From: Isoetes taiwanensis
Lineage: Eukaryota; Streptophyta; Lycopodiopsida; Isoetales; Isoetaceae
Direction of reading: 5' to 3'
DNA length: 64,000 bases
Assembly (NCBI GenBank): GCA_021234155.1
Contig: JAJEKV010000010.1
Location: 12,112,359-12,176,358 of the forward strand
In this document: piece after piece, positions 54,590 to 64,000 of the stretch
Layout of the letters: the number at the start of each line of letters is the position of its first letter
Numbering within the stretch: the stretch's first letter is position 1
Notes under the pieces: model-generated
The model's input: only the letters and a program-made list of their open reading frames with translations
Told to the model about the DNA's origin: nothing
The model's database searches: none
Position numbers and translations under genes: made by a program

Positions 54590-56379
54590 GTACTTGTTCC
54601 TCCTCAATGGGACAAGCCTTTTCACGTTCATGTTGATGTCTCTGCTTTTGCCATTGGTGCTGTTCTTTCTCAGGCCTATGATGAGCACACGGATAAACCA
54701 ATCCGCTATGCCAGCAGAAAACTCAATCCTGCTGAGCGCAACTACTCTGCAACGGAACGGGAAGCATTGAGCTTAGTTTTCTGTGTCCAACGTTTCCGTC
54801 ACTATTTGTTGGGAAGCAAGATCAAGTTCTTTGTTGATCATCCAGCTCTTCTTTACTTGATCAACAAGGCCACGCCCACGGACCGAATTGCTCGTTGGAT
54901 CCTTCTTCTGCAAGAATTTGCTCCCTTTGAAATTGTTCATAAGGCAGGCAAGTCTCATGCGGTGCCCGATTATCTTTCACGCATCCACACAGATGATACC
55001 TCCACAGGTGTTTCTGATGCCTTTCCAGACGCTCAATTGTTCCTTGTCACGGCCACGCCCCATTGGTTCCACAACTTTCAGCAGTATCTCCTCACTGGAG
55101 CTCTTCCATCCGAAGATCCCACGCTCTCTCCAGAAAAGCTTCGCTCACGTCGCCGTCAGTTTCTCCATGAAGTCCGTGACTACACCATGGTTGCGGGCCA
55201 CATGTACAAATGCGGCAAAGACATGGTCCTCCGTCGTTGTGTCCTCCCTCATGAGGTGCGCGATATCGTTCGACAAGCCCATGAAGGGCTTGGTGGTGGT
55301 CATATCAGTGGTGACACCACGGCATGCAAAATTCTTCTGGCAGGATACATCTGGCCTATGCTCTTCAAGGATGCCCACGCTCACGCTCGCACGTGTGACG
55401 TCTGTCAGCGTGTGGGATGGCCCACGGCCCATGACGCTCTCCCCTTGACGCAAGTCGCCACGCCACTTCCCTTCAGCAAATGGGGAATGGATTTTGTGGG
55501 GCCCATGGATCCTCCTGTGCGACACACCCGTGCCCATTACATTCTGGTCATCACTGATTATGCTACCAAATGGGCGGAGGCTACACTGCAGCCAGCACGA
55601 CCAAGGTTCTGTGTACACACATCATTACGCGTTTTGGTTGTCCCACGGAACTTGTTAGTGATCGTGGCATCCATTTTGTCAATCATACCATCAAGGAGCT
55701 GACGGATTTTCTTCATATCCAGCACAGGAAGAGTACCCCTTACTATCCTCAAGGGAATGGTTTGGCTGAAAGTACAAACAAAACTCTCATCACTATTCTA
55801 AAGAAAATCTGTGATGCCGCTCGCACAGATTGGCAAGACAAGTTGCCTACGGTTCTTTGGGCTTACAACACCAGTTTCAAAATAGCTACTGGCCACACTC
55901 CTTTCAAGTTGGTTTATGGTCAAGAAGCTCTTATGCCCTTTGAATATATCCTTCCGACTCTTCGTTTCCAACTTGCTACTGCACATAATCCACCTGCAGC
56001 TCTTAAAGAAAGGGTTTATCAACTTGAACAGTTGGATGAATTTAGGAGAGATGCTTATATTCGAGTTCTTCATGGCCAACAGTTGCAGAAATCGCTGCAT
56101 GACAAACATCTGAAAGCCAAAACATTTCAAGAAGGAGATTTAGTTCTGCTTTATGACTCTCGTTATAAGAATTTTCCGGGTAAATTAAAGTTTCGTTGGT
56201 TGGGTCCATATCAAATTCTTCAAGTGGTGCAACCCAGTGTTTTCAAACTGGCAGAATTAGATGGCATTCCATTACCTACACTGGTTAATGGTTTCCGACT
56301 AAAACAATTTCATACAGAAGCTACCACAGTTACTTCAGAAGATCAACAACAACATTCAGACACAGAACAAAGTGACTAG
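54590..56379 (+). pseudogene. pol: RNase H and integrase of element E
   Basis: Enters at 'VPPQWDKPFHVHVDVSAF'. RNase H: 'VDVSAFAIGAVLSQ', 'RNYSATEREALSLVFCVQRF', 'VDHPALLYLINKATPTDRIA' and 'HAVPDYLSR'; 'HPALLYLINK' is the form usual in the Athila/Tat branch. Integrase: 'HARTCDVCQRVGWPT', 'WGMDFVGPMDPP' (first Asp), a one-base frame break at about 55602, 'TELVSDRGIHFVNH' (second Asp), 'NGLAESTNKTLI' (Glu), then 'FQEGDLVLLYDSRYKNFPGK' and 'FRWLGPYQILQVV'. It ends TAG at 56377-56379 with no chromodomain. Apart from the one break it is well preserved. Confidence 0.93.
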
Positions 56380-56486
56380 AAGCATATTTATATTATATTA
56401 GTGGTGAAAAACAAAAGTGGGCATTGCCCATATATATCCGCTATGGGCAGAGTCCTATTTACAAAATCCTAAGTTAAAAAGTCCCC
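56380..56486 (+). other. Short spacer after element E pol
   Basis: AT-rich, no ORF. The antisense ORF ends at its right edge. Confidence 0.4.
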
Positions 56487-56726
56487 CTACTTCGGGTTTG
56501 GAACAGAGGTTATGCGGAGTACATGGTAGAGATTTTGCTCAGGATCCCAGCGCAGATGCACCACCACCTCCATGGTGTTCGTTAAAGGATCGGGATGCTC
56601 CGCCATCCCGCCACACCAGCCGTCCATAGGGATGCCGCAATTGCGGCACTTCCAGAGGTCGAGGGCATTCATCTTGCAAGTAACCCACTCTTGGCAGTTT
56701 CGCGGCATTGTACACTCCTGCTCCAT
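56487..56726 (-). CDS. Antisense small Cys-rich ORF in element E, unrecognised
   Basis: 79 codons from ATG (56726). The sequence starts MEQECTMPRNCQEWVTCKMN, then 'LWKCRNCGIPMDGWCGG' with C-x2-C and a further Cys, and ends 'LYHVLRITSVPNPK'. The paired Cys suggest a small zinc-binding fold. It lies between integrase and the last ORF on the opposite strand, the position of antisense ORFs in Tat-type elements. Unconfirmed, but the composition looks like a protein rather than chance. Confidence 0.45.
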   Translation of the reverse strand: MEQECTMPRNCQEWVTCKMNALDLWKCRNCGIPMDGWCGGMAEHPDPLTNTMEVVVHLRWDPEQNLYHVLRITSVPNPK

Positions 56727-57263
56727 CGCTGCAAACTGGTGTCTCAGCTTCGACCACTGCTCGTCTTATATAGCCCAGTCGCTTGGAGCTCTGCCGACGT
56801 GGACCAATCCAAACCTTGCTAACGTGGTTGCAATGCAAGGCTCTTTCTAAATGCAGAATTTTTCTCCCGCCGCATATCTAGTCATGGTACTGTCTGACAA
56901 CTTCTCTTTTATGATATCCCGCTTCGAGTTGCCTATATTAAATGACCTTTCTTCCCTTCACGCCCGTCGATCATTATTATTGTACCTTCGACAAGATGTC
57001 ACATCCCATCGTTCATTCACGTTTCATCTCCACCGTTCATCGCTTTTCTCTTTACTGCTCAGGGACTTAACCAAAATTTTGCCCCTCCATCGACTTCTTC
57101 GCATCTGTCGCCACCTGGCACCATCAACGGTTCACTCTCCTCATGCCCCTTCGCCCAAGTTGTGCGCCCTAAAACCTTTCGTCTCACTTTGTTTCGTCTT
57201 CTGCTCTCCGCCCTCCGGCTTCATCAAATCCGCTCTCCAAGTTCCTTCTCTTAGCTTCTTGCC
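56727..57263 (+). other. Spacer before the last ORF of element E
   Basis: Pyrimidine-rich toward the right (56880-57250), resembling a leader. It may act as promoter or leader for the ORF at 57264 and, in reverse, for the antisense ORF. No recognisable protein. Confidence 0.4.
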
Positions 57264-58089
57264 ATGGCTGCTTCACCAAAATTTTCTACTCTTCAAGTCA
57301 CTGCTCCACGGGATCCGGCTCTTCTTGAGTCTGTGATCTTCTCCACTCCAACCTTTCGTGATTCCCTAGCCGGACCCAGTCGGGAAGTCGCCGAACGCCA
57401 CGGGCTGTATGAATTCTCCAAGCAAGATCTCCCCGCACCGAATCCGAACCAACTTAAGCAATTTGTTGCTCACATGATCAACATCACGGACGGGTACACC
57501 ACCACGGTCGATCAAACAAATATTCTGCTCACCCCCGTTCTGCTTTCTCAGGTATTTCAGTTGCCTCTTCGCAAGCCTTCTTTATCTTGGGCTGCTTTAC
57601 AGGAACATGATGTCTCTCAGTATGGCCAAACTCCTTATCAGGCCAACACTCATAGACTCTCAAACATTGCCAAGCCCCATGATACCCTTGTTAAATTTCT
57701 GTGGCGAAAATTTTATGGGTATTCTATCAAGAACACCCACATCAATAAGCAGTTTTTCAACATTGTCATCCTGGCCATCCACTCCAACCACTCTCTATTG
57801 ATTGGCCTCAAATTTTGTTTCTACGTCTCCTTCATGAAATTGATCGCATCCGAGCAACCCCCTCTTCCGGCCTTGAATCTGCCATGGGTGCTCACCTGCA
57901 AGCCATCATCCGTCATTGTGTCCCTATCCCCAGTCCCGGTTCTCAGACACATCAAAACACTACTTCTCAAGCATCCACCAGACCACCTTCAAATCCTATT
58001 CCTGTTGACCAACATGCTGAAACTTCACGCCCTCATCACGCTCAAAACCAAAAAGGACCTATATCAGTCTCCTCTTTGTCCACAAAAAC
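57264..58089 (+). pseudogene. Extra 3' ORF of element E, frameshifted and cut by element F
   Basis: ATG in good context (GCCATGG) at 57264: MAASPKFSTLQVTAPRDPAL, 'GLYEFSKQDLPAPNPNQLKQ', 'LLTPVLLSQVFQLPLRKPSL', 'LVKFLWRKFYGYSIKNTHIN', 'NHSLLIGLKFC'. Near 57812 the frame shifts to 'FLRLLHEIDRIRATPSSGLE', 'SAMGAHLQAIIRHC' and a Gln/Ser/Pro-rich tail, ended by the LTR at 58090. The layout resembles the plant 'putative transposon protein' ORFs found in Tat-type elements; the resemblance is of form only. Confidence 0.55.
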
Positions 58090-59652
58090 TGTGACGTCCC
58101 CTACTCGTATACGGTGCTCTCACCGTATACAAACAGGAGTTCTTCCCCCACACCAGCTCCATGCTGATACAGGGCCCTCCACATATCACTGCACCCATAA
58201 CGAGTCCCAGTGGGAAGAGTGAAGGTGTCATTCTACCCTGTCTCCCTCAGGGCCTACCTAGCTGCGGAAGCGTAAACATACATGTCAGTACACAACATAA
58301 TCCTCCATCCACCCAGAACGGTGGTACATCAGCATCTGCATAGACAATGGTCAGCACATCACATAGGGAATCCTACCCAAGGCTCAGACTCAAGGGAATG
58401 ACTGACGGCTTGGGCCTCCAGAGTTCATTGCAGACAGAATTCATGGCAATGGATTTGGCTGGCATAAGAACATGGCATAGGGTTGTCCACTCCATCCGCC
58501 CCTCCTGTGCACACTTTGCAGAGTAGGCTGAAAAGTGTCGGGACCTGACTGTAGCCCGCCGGATGCATACCCGAAAGGGCTATTCCTGGGGTTCATCCTC
58601 CCAGTTCCGATGGGGCAGGAAGGGATCACTCCCTCCAGAGATCTACATGCTGACTCAAGGTGACTAGAGGGCCACTGCCCGTATTCGACTGAACCCAATG
58701 GAAAGTGAACACCACTTCACGGGTGTCGAGCCCATGCCTTGCCCGCACGCAGTGGCAAGCCATCAGACCTAGTCACAATGATCTCTGATAGGCTTTACAC
58801 ACCAGAGGGATCGTTCAAGAGTCAGGACATGAACCTCCTTCTTAGCCAGTCTGGCCCCTTCACCCACAACCAGGTGTGGTTCTTGTACACAGGCCGAATC
58901 TACAGTGTGCTAGAGAGGCTACTCTAGGAGCATCAACTACAAGCTTTAGGGCCTCTACCCCCCTTCCCAATACAAGGAGTTCACAGAGATACATCATCCA
59001 TATACATCACAGAAGAACTAAAGAACTAGATCTAATCTATATCATAGAGTTAGGTTCTTTAGTTAGTGTCTGGGATCTAGAGATCTAGATAGCTGCTATG
59101 GGCAATTTAATAGGCTAAACCTACTGATTCTATGACTAGAAGACGGTTTAAGCTATTAAATTGACCAAATACCTGATCCTTGAGTGGCTCCTCCTGACCT
59201 GAGTTCAACCATCCTGCTGAGCTGATCGAATTCAGGAAAACTGATGGCGCAATTCGCTTGGGCAGCGTCTGGGAGGCGGTTTTGGCTCCTGGGGCAGCCA
59301 AAACAGAGCTCTAAAACCCTAAAGACGAAAACTAGCAAGCTAGGGTTTTCCTACCCTAAATAGACATGGGGTTTAGGGCTAGGGTTTCCAATTACCCATT
59401 TTGGCATGTGGGATAATTGGAAAGGCCCCACTTGCCTTTAATGGCTAGGTGGCAAAATATGTCTACATGGAAAAGTGTGCCCACATTAATGTGCACATGT
59501 GCACATTAATAACATGTGAACATATCTAGCAAGTTGCCCCTAGGGCTACTTACCTGGCTATCCGTTGGCGTACACGTCGGTCGGAGTGGCGTGTACGCGT
59601 GACGAGGCAGTACAGTATACGTCCTGGCCATATACTGTGCTGGAACGTCACA
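58090..59652 (-). repeat. 3' LTR of element F
   Basis: 1563 bases, the same length as the 5' LTR of C and close to it in sequence. Palindromes at 58107-58130 (GTATACGGTG...CACCGTATAC) and a perfect 26-base one at 59485-59510. Confidence 0.93.
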
Positions 59653-59665
59653 TTCTCCCCACCTT
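59653..59665 (-). other. Polypurine tract of element F
   Basis: AAGGTGGGGAGAA on the minus strand before TGTGACGTTCC. Confidence 0.88.
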
Positions 59666-60519
59666 GAAATGATGCTGTCCGCAGCATCGTGGGTCTCCCC
59701 ACCCTGGGATCTTCCTAATCTGCAACCTGCAATCAACATGATGCCTACAATATAATACTTATATATTTATCAAGATTACCCTAAGGTAATATTTTTAGAA
59801 CATTATTGCGTCATTATACTATGGAATACTTATCAATTCATAACACCATTAAACAAGTTATTCACTATCTTAAGTTAGACAAAATTTCAACATTTTATAT
59901 CTATAATTATTGTTCGAGGTACTCTTCGTTCCTTGCAACACATTCCAACAAAATTTATGTTGCAAGTCTTCGTAGCTCGACCTCCTTGCCCTCCGGAGCG
60001 CTCTACTGGCCTGCAGGTCGACACTACGTTAGTACCATTTTAATTATTTAATAAATTTTTGTTATATGGTGACCACCCCACCTATCTATATGAATGCATG
60101 GCTAATCTCCCGGCGTAGGAAGAGGATGAATCTTCCATAATGGCCGTGGAGACAGCGCCTATATGCCTATATGCCGCTCATGCCTACACCTCTAGTTGCC
60201 CAGCGTGGAGGATATCCTTCTCGCGTGGGGGGCGTGAAGGATAGATTCCTCCTATCAAAGCATATATGGGGCTAAAGGTGCCTTTCCTATCAATGCATTC
60301 CTTAATGACCTCCTTTCTCTCGAGGTCGTCTACTTCCGTGGAACAGAAGTAGACTTTCTAATCTACCTTCCACTCATTCAAGCGGAAACACGGTCATGCC
60401 TACATTGACATTACACCACGCCCTAGAGATCACCGTGGTGGTCTCATCATTGGTAACAACGCATGCGACCCATACCAAGCATAGGTTGCATGCGTAGATT
60501 AATCCTATCTACACAAGAA
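59666..60519 (-). other. 3' non-coding region of element F
   Basis: Conserved with B and C. The hairpin at 59932-59966 has one mismatch (CTTGCAACACA / TATGTTGCAAG). Also the GTAGACTTTCTAATCTAC palindrome near 60350. No ORF. Confidence 0.7.
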
Positions 60520-61800
60520 TTAACCTACACAAATCGACATGCCTGAGCCAATTTCTTCGGAGATGACCTTGCCGTCCCATTGCTCCATAAACTGTGGGTA
60601 CTGCTTTACTAAATCCTTCTTAAGTACCCATGTCGCGTCTTCCACTGGCAAGTGTTTCCACTTGACCAAGTATTGGAGGAACTCCGACCTCCTTGTTTTC
60701 TTGAAAGCTTTATCAAGAATCAATTCTGGAACTATTTCCAGCTGCTCCTCCGTCATTTCCAACAACGTTGGAGTGTCCAAGACTTCGTCTGGATTTGGAG
60801 TATGCTTCTTCAATAAACTTACGTAGAAGACCTTATGAATCTTTAGGTGTGCTGGCAAATCCAACTTGTAGGATTGGTTACCTACTCTCTTGATTATTCT
60901 GAAAGGTCCAGCCCACCTTGGAGCAAGCTTCTTGCAATTGCCGATCCTGAGCTTCGCCTGCTTCACCTTGATCTTGAGCCATACATCATCTCCAACTTTG
61001 AACTCTCATTTGTTCTCGATGCTTGTCGGCGATGCTCTTTTGTCGACTTCTTGCTACTAGCGGATACCCTCGAACCTCTTCCACGAGCTGCTGATATCGG
61101 CCAACATCTGCTGGCTGCGAAACTTCTACTTTTGACCGCGGGGTTGTGCCAAGTGTCCGGAGTTAGGCAATCGATAGCTGTAATTGATCATAAATGGCGA
61201 CATTTGGGATGATTCCCCTTGGTGCTATTGTATGCAAACTCCACCAAGTGAATAAATTCTTCCCACATACTTTGCTTATTCCGACATAGTTTCATAGCAT
61301 GTCTTCTAAGATCCCGTTGGTCCGCTCCGTTTGGCCATCCGTCGTCGGGATGATACGCCCGTGCTCATGGATAGCTTGGTCTGAATCGTCGCAAAGAAGT
61401 CTTGCCAAAAGCACTCATGAACTTCGGATCCCTCGTCGGAGATAATCTCCCTTGGCATGCCATGAAGCCTCAAGATCTCTTTGGTGAAGAGCTTTCTTTG
61501 TATCCATAGTCAGTATCGTGGTCCCGCAAGGCACAAAATGCGCCATCTTCGACAACTTGTCGACTACTACCATCAAGGCATCCTTCCCTCTTCTTTGTTC
61601 TTGGGAGTCCCGTGATGAAATCCATCTTTGATTACCTCCCACTTAGCGTTTGGCACCGCTAATGGCTCTAGTGCCCCGGAATTGAAGTTGCTCCGCCGTC
61701 TGGCGGCATAGCCGACATTCCTTGATGTAGCGAGCTAACTGCTTCTTCATTCCTGACCAATAATAGCTCTTTAGTACTTTTGAAATATGTTTTTATGAAT
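60520..61800 (-). pseudogene. pol: Integrase with chromodomain-like end of element F, frameshifted
   Basis: The C-terminal part (60966-60520) is the cleanest in the window: 'LRIGNCKKLAPRWAGPFRII', 'LPAHLKIHKVFYVSLLKKHT', 'EQLEIVPELILDKAFKKTRR', 'FLQYLVKWKHLPVEDATWVL', ending 'SGMSICVG'. Upstream the core is broken in several places: 'DALMVVVDKLSKMAHFVPCG' and 'SWHAKGDYLRRGIRSS' survive. Group II chromodomain type with the central Trp kept. Confidence 0.88.
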
Positions 61801-62601
61801 CCCGCATGGCCAGCTATTGGGCTGTTGTCGCGTGTCATGGAGGATCAATTTCCTTACCCCCGATGACTTCTGCACGCATAACTTGTCCTTATGATATAAC
61901 AGGTTGCCCTCCTTCTTATAATGCTTGAAGGCTTCCCGCTCTTTATCTGTTCTAGCCTCTCTAGAGAGGCTTGCCCATACTTCCCTGAAATCCACATCCG
62001 TTGGCAAGGTCTCTTCAATCTTCTTACCAAAGTCGCTGGAGAGCGTTGAAATTGCATTGCAATGCACTCTAGTTGTCAGGGGATGCCTTGAAAGCGCATC
62101 TGCTACCACATTGAGCTTCCCCGGCTTGTAGACTATCTCAAAGTCATATTCCTCGAGGAACTCCATCCACCTCCGCTGCCTCAGATTAAGGTGTGGTTGC
62201 GTGAATACATACTGGAGGCTCTGATGGTCGGTATCCAATTGGAACTTCCTTCCCAAGAGATAGTGCCTCCATATTCTTAATGCCCTGACAACCGCAAGCA
62301 ATCCCTGATCGTGCGTTGGGTAGCGCGTCTCGGCGTCGTTCATCTTCACGGAATCATCACGCTACCACACTCTTCTTGCATAAGCCCGCGCACTTTTTGT
62401 AGCTATCTTACTCGCATCTGTTGCTACCGGCTTATCTTTCTCCTGTCCGGGTCAAGGCGAGGCTGTCGTCAGAGCTTCTTTCAACAATTCAAACCCCTTT
62501 TGGGCTTTCTTGTGCCAATGCTCTGCCCAATCTTTCACCTTCTCTGCCCTTGTCAGGTCTGTTAACGGGGCCGCTATCTTAGCAAAGTTCTTCACGAACT
62601 T
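61771..62601 (-). pseudogene. pol: RNase H and end of RT of element F
   Basis: From the deletion junction: '[20 protein letters not shown]', 'EHWHKKAQKGFELLKEALTT', a break near 62455-62350, then 'DAETRYPTHDQGLLAVVRAL', '[18 protein letters not shown]', '[20 protein letters not shown]', '[14 protein letters not shown]'. It continues to the integrase zinc region ('KLILHDTRQQPNSW'). Confidence 0.88.
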
Positions 62602-62931
62602 CAGAGTGTCCCAATCTCCCAACTCTGCTAGCACTGCACTCATAACATATGGGCAGTTCGCTATCCTATGGCCTGGCTGGAAGCACCTGAAGCAAAGCTG
62701 CTTTTCTATGCACTCCTGTCTCTTTTCCTTGGGCATGGCCTGCAAAAAGGATCGCACTGCCTTGGAGTAGTTTGACCCTTCCTGTTTGTCTTTGAAGGTT
62801 TCCTGCTTCTTCTCCTGCTGCTTCCCTTGATTGCCACTATATGGGGCTCTAGCTGGTCCTGGGCTGGCTGTCCTCGGGCTAAAACTGCCTGCTGCCTTGC
62901 CTTTATCCTGGTAATATTGCTGCTTCTGCCC
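62602..62931 (-). pseudogene. gag: Gag C-terminus with intact zinc knuckle, fused to RT by deletion (element F)
   Basis: 'QECIEKQLCFRCFQPGHRIA' with C-x2-C-x4-H-x4-C at 62694-62653, then 'ELGDWDTL' joined in frame to 'KFVKNFAKI' of RT at about 62601. In B these points are about 1.45 kb apart, so the protease and RT core are gone. Right of 62931 the MITE interrupts gag. Confidence 0.85.
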
Positions 62932-63820
62932 AGGGTATTTTTTAACCTCCCTATATATTTGATGGGGCGTAATATATTGGCCACTACTTACCTTGGATAA
63001 TTTGCTAAGTGTAGTTTGGCCTGGCCCTTTTTCGCATCGTTGCACCAAGAGGTTATAACTTAAATGGCGAAATCGAGGAACTATTTTTCTCTTTAGAAAT
63101 TTGAATTGGCCACATCCATACATCTGACACATTAAGATGATAGCCACGCCAGTAAGACAATCTCTAGTTTCTATGATGCTCTATGCAGTTCATTAACAAA
63201 TACATACTATGCTTCTCCAACTAAGATATCTATAAGATCTGTATTAAACATGCAGAATGTAGGCAGAAGCACATATGGATTTGGTAGGATGGATCTCATC
63301 GAAAACCATATTGCAAGTACTTGGTAAATGGAAACTAACCTTGATTTTAATTGGGAAGATGAAGTGGAGATTTAGGCTAGATGATGAAGAACAAATTTGG
63401 GATGCAAAATGCAAATCGAATGAAGACAAACTTGAACATAAGAAAAAAATACTATATTATTATAAATGCCTTTAGAATTTTATGGCTAAACTCAAAAAGA
63501 CTTTACCTCCCTACAAGTGGCGAAATTCTGTCCCTACAACTGGCCAATATAGAATCTCGCCATAATCCTAGAATTATAAAATTATTTCGTGGTTTAAATG
63601 GCGTGTATAATATTTTGGAATGGCCACGCCCTAGGGGTTCGGAGATTTGGCAAATATCAAATTGGCCACTTATGGAGTGAATTTAATAAGTTGGTGTTTT
63701 GAACTGGCCACCACCCTTTGGTCATGGTGAGAATGCATCCTACTCTGGCGTGGCCGACAATTTTACGAAATATGTGAATGTGTGGCCAACTGGCCCGTCG
63801 GGGCCACTAAAAAATACCCT
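62932..63820. mobile_element. 889-bp MITE with 13-bp TIRs and 10-bp target duplication
   Basis: Ends AGGGTATTTTTTA and its complement. GCTTCTGCCC flanks it at 62922-62931 and 63821-63830. No coding capacity. TGGCCA or TGGCC motifs recur throughout, crowded near the ends. A 10-base duplication fits Mutator-like MITEs. Confidence 0.9.
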
Positions 63821-63830
63821 GCTTCTGCCC

Positions 63831-64000
63831 GCTATTCTGAGGTCCCGTTCCTTGCAAGCTTATTACCTTGGACTCCGCTTCTGATACTGTTCTAGGGTTT
63901 ATTGCCCTTACAAGCTTGCGGATCTCCTCATTCAGACCTTCAATGTAGCTTTCTACTGCATGCTTCTCACCTAACTTTGGCACATACAGCCTCAGCCTCA
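63831..64000 (-). pseudogene. gag: gag core of element F, cut by window end
   Basis: Minus strand reads 'LRLYVPKLGEKHAVESYIEG', 'LNEEIRKLVRAINPRTVSEA', 'ESKVISLQGTGPQNSGQKQ', close to gag of C at 45230-45400. It is the other side of the gag split by the MITE. Confidence 0.88.

Larger units (their letters stand above)
54590..58089 (+). mobile_element. Gypsy element E (Tat/Athila-like branch), partial
   Basis: RNase H and integrase of a different gypsy lineage, cut on the left by the LTR of C and on the right by the LTR of F. After pol it has a minus-strand ORF (56487-56726) and a plus-strand ORF (57264-58089). Extra ORFs between integrase and 3' LTR, including antisense ones, are known in the Tat branch. 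No LTR of E is in view. Confidence 0.8.
58090..64000 (-). mobile_element. LTR retrotransposon F, minus strand, deleted and interrupted, cut by window end
   Basis: 3' LTR (58090-59652), 3' region, chromodomain-like end, integrase, RNase H, a deletion joining gag directly to the end of RT, gag, and a MITE inside gag. The 5' part, where an H3-like ORF would be expected, lies outside the window. AAAAC precedes the LTR at 58085-58089 and should recur at the far end. Confidence 0.88.

Noticed and set aside
1-64000. CRISPR arrays, bacterial operons, riboswitches, replication origins
   Set aside because: Introns, LTRs, tRNA-primed elements and LINE features place this in a plant nuclear genome; no regularly spaced identical repeats with unique spacers were seen.

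Overview
The window is a stack of nested transposable elements from a large, repeat-rich land-plant nuclear genome. The signs are Ty3/gypsy elements primed by an initiator-Met tRNA type site (TGGTATCAGAGC), chromodomain-type integrase ends, a plant-type L1 LINE with a DUF4283-like ORF1 and a zf-RVT tail, GT-AG introns of 60-90 bases and AT-rich spacers. I cannot name the species; a fern, lycophyte or gymnosperm fits the style. I see no ordinary host gene, tRNA, rRNA or CRISPR.

Layout. 1-1733: gag of one gypsy element (minus). 1734-8805: a 7.1-kb DNA transposon with 27-base terminal inverted repeats, a decayed multi-exon DDE transposase (plus) and a well preserved six-exon coiled-coil/RING-like gene (minus). 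9051-42713: LTR element A (plus), 5' LTR truncated, interrupted twice: by full-length LTR element B (12345-25514, plus, 5-base target duplication CCTTT) and, inside its 3' LTR, by a TIR DNA element (32023-42496, 9-base duplication) that itself carries a 7-kb LINE (35200-42247, 18-base duplication). 42714-54589: LTR element C (minus), whose gag-pol block is inverted in place. 54590-58089: part of a second gypsy lineage, E (plus). 58090-64000: LTR element F (minus), internally deleted, its gag split by an 889-bp MITE.

Main result. A, B, C and F form one chromovirus-like family. Between 5' LTR and gag, A, B and C carry an extra gene that is recognisably a histone H3. The intact copy (C, 433 aa) starts MAQTKQTARK, matching the H3 tail through K4 and K9, has about 330 charged residues inserted, and ends in a full-length H3 histone fold. 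B and C follow it with a second unrecognised ORF (ORF2) and then gag, protease, RT, RNase H, integrase and a chromodomain-like end. The H3 gene is bracketed by long hairpins, two on each side in B and C, and by hairpins of unrelated sequence in A. An element encoding both a chromodomain-like end and its own H3 tail suggests a self-made chromatin address; that step is inference.

Most coding regions are broken by small indels. The most intact are the H3-like ORF of C, the RT of B, LINE ORF1 and the six-exon gene of the DNA transposon. Some indels could be uncorrected long-read errors, so frame claims should be checked against reads.
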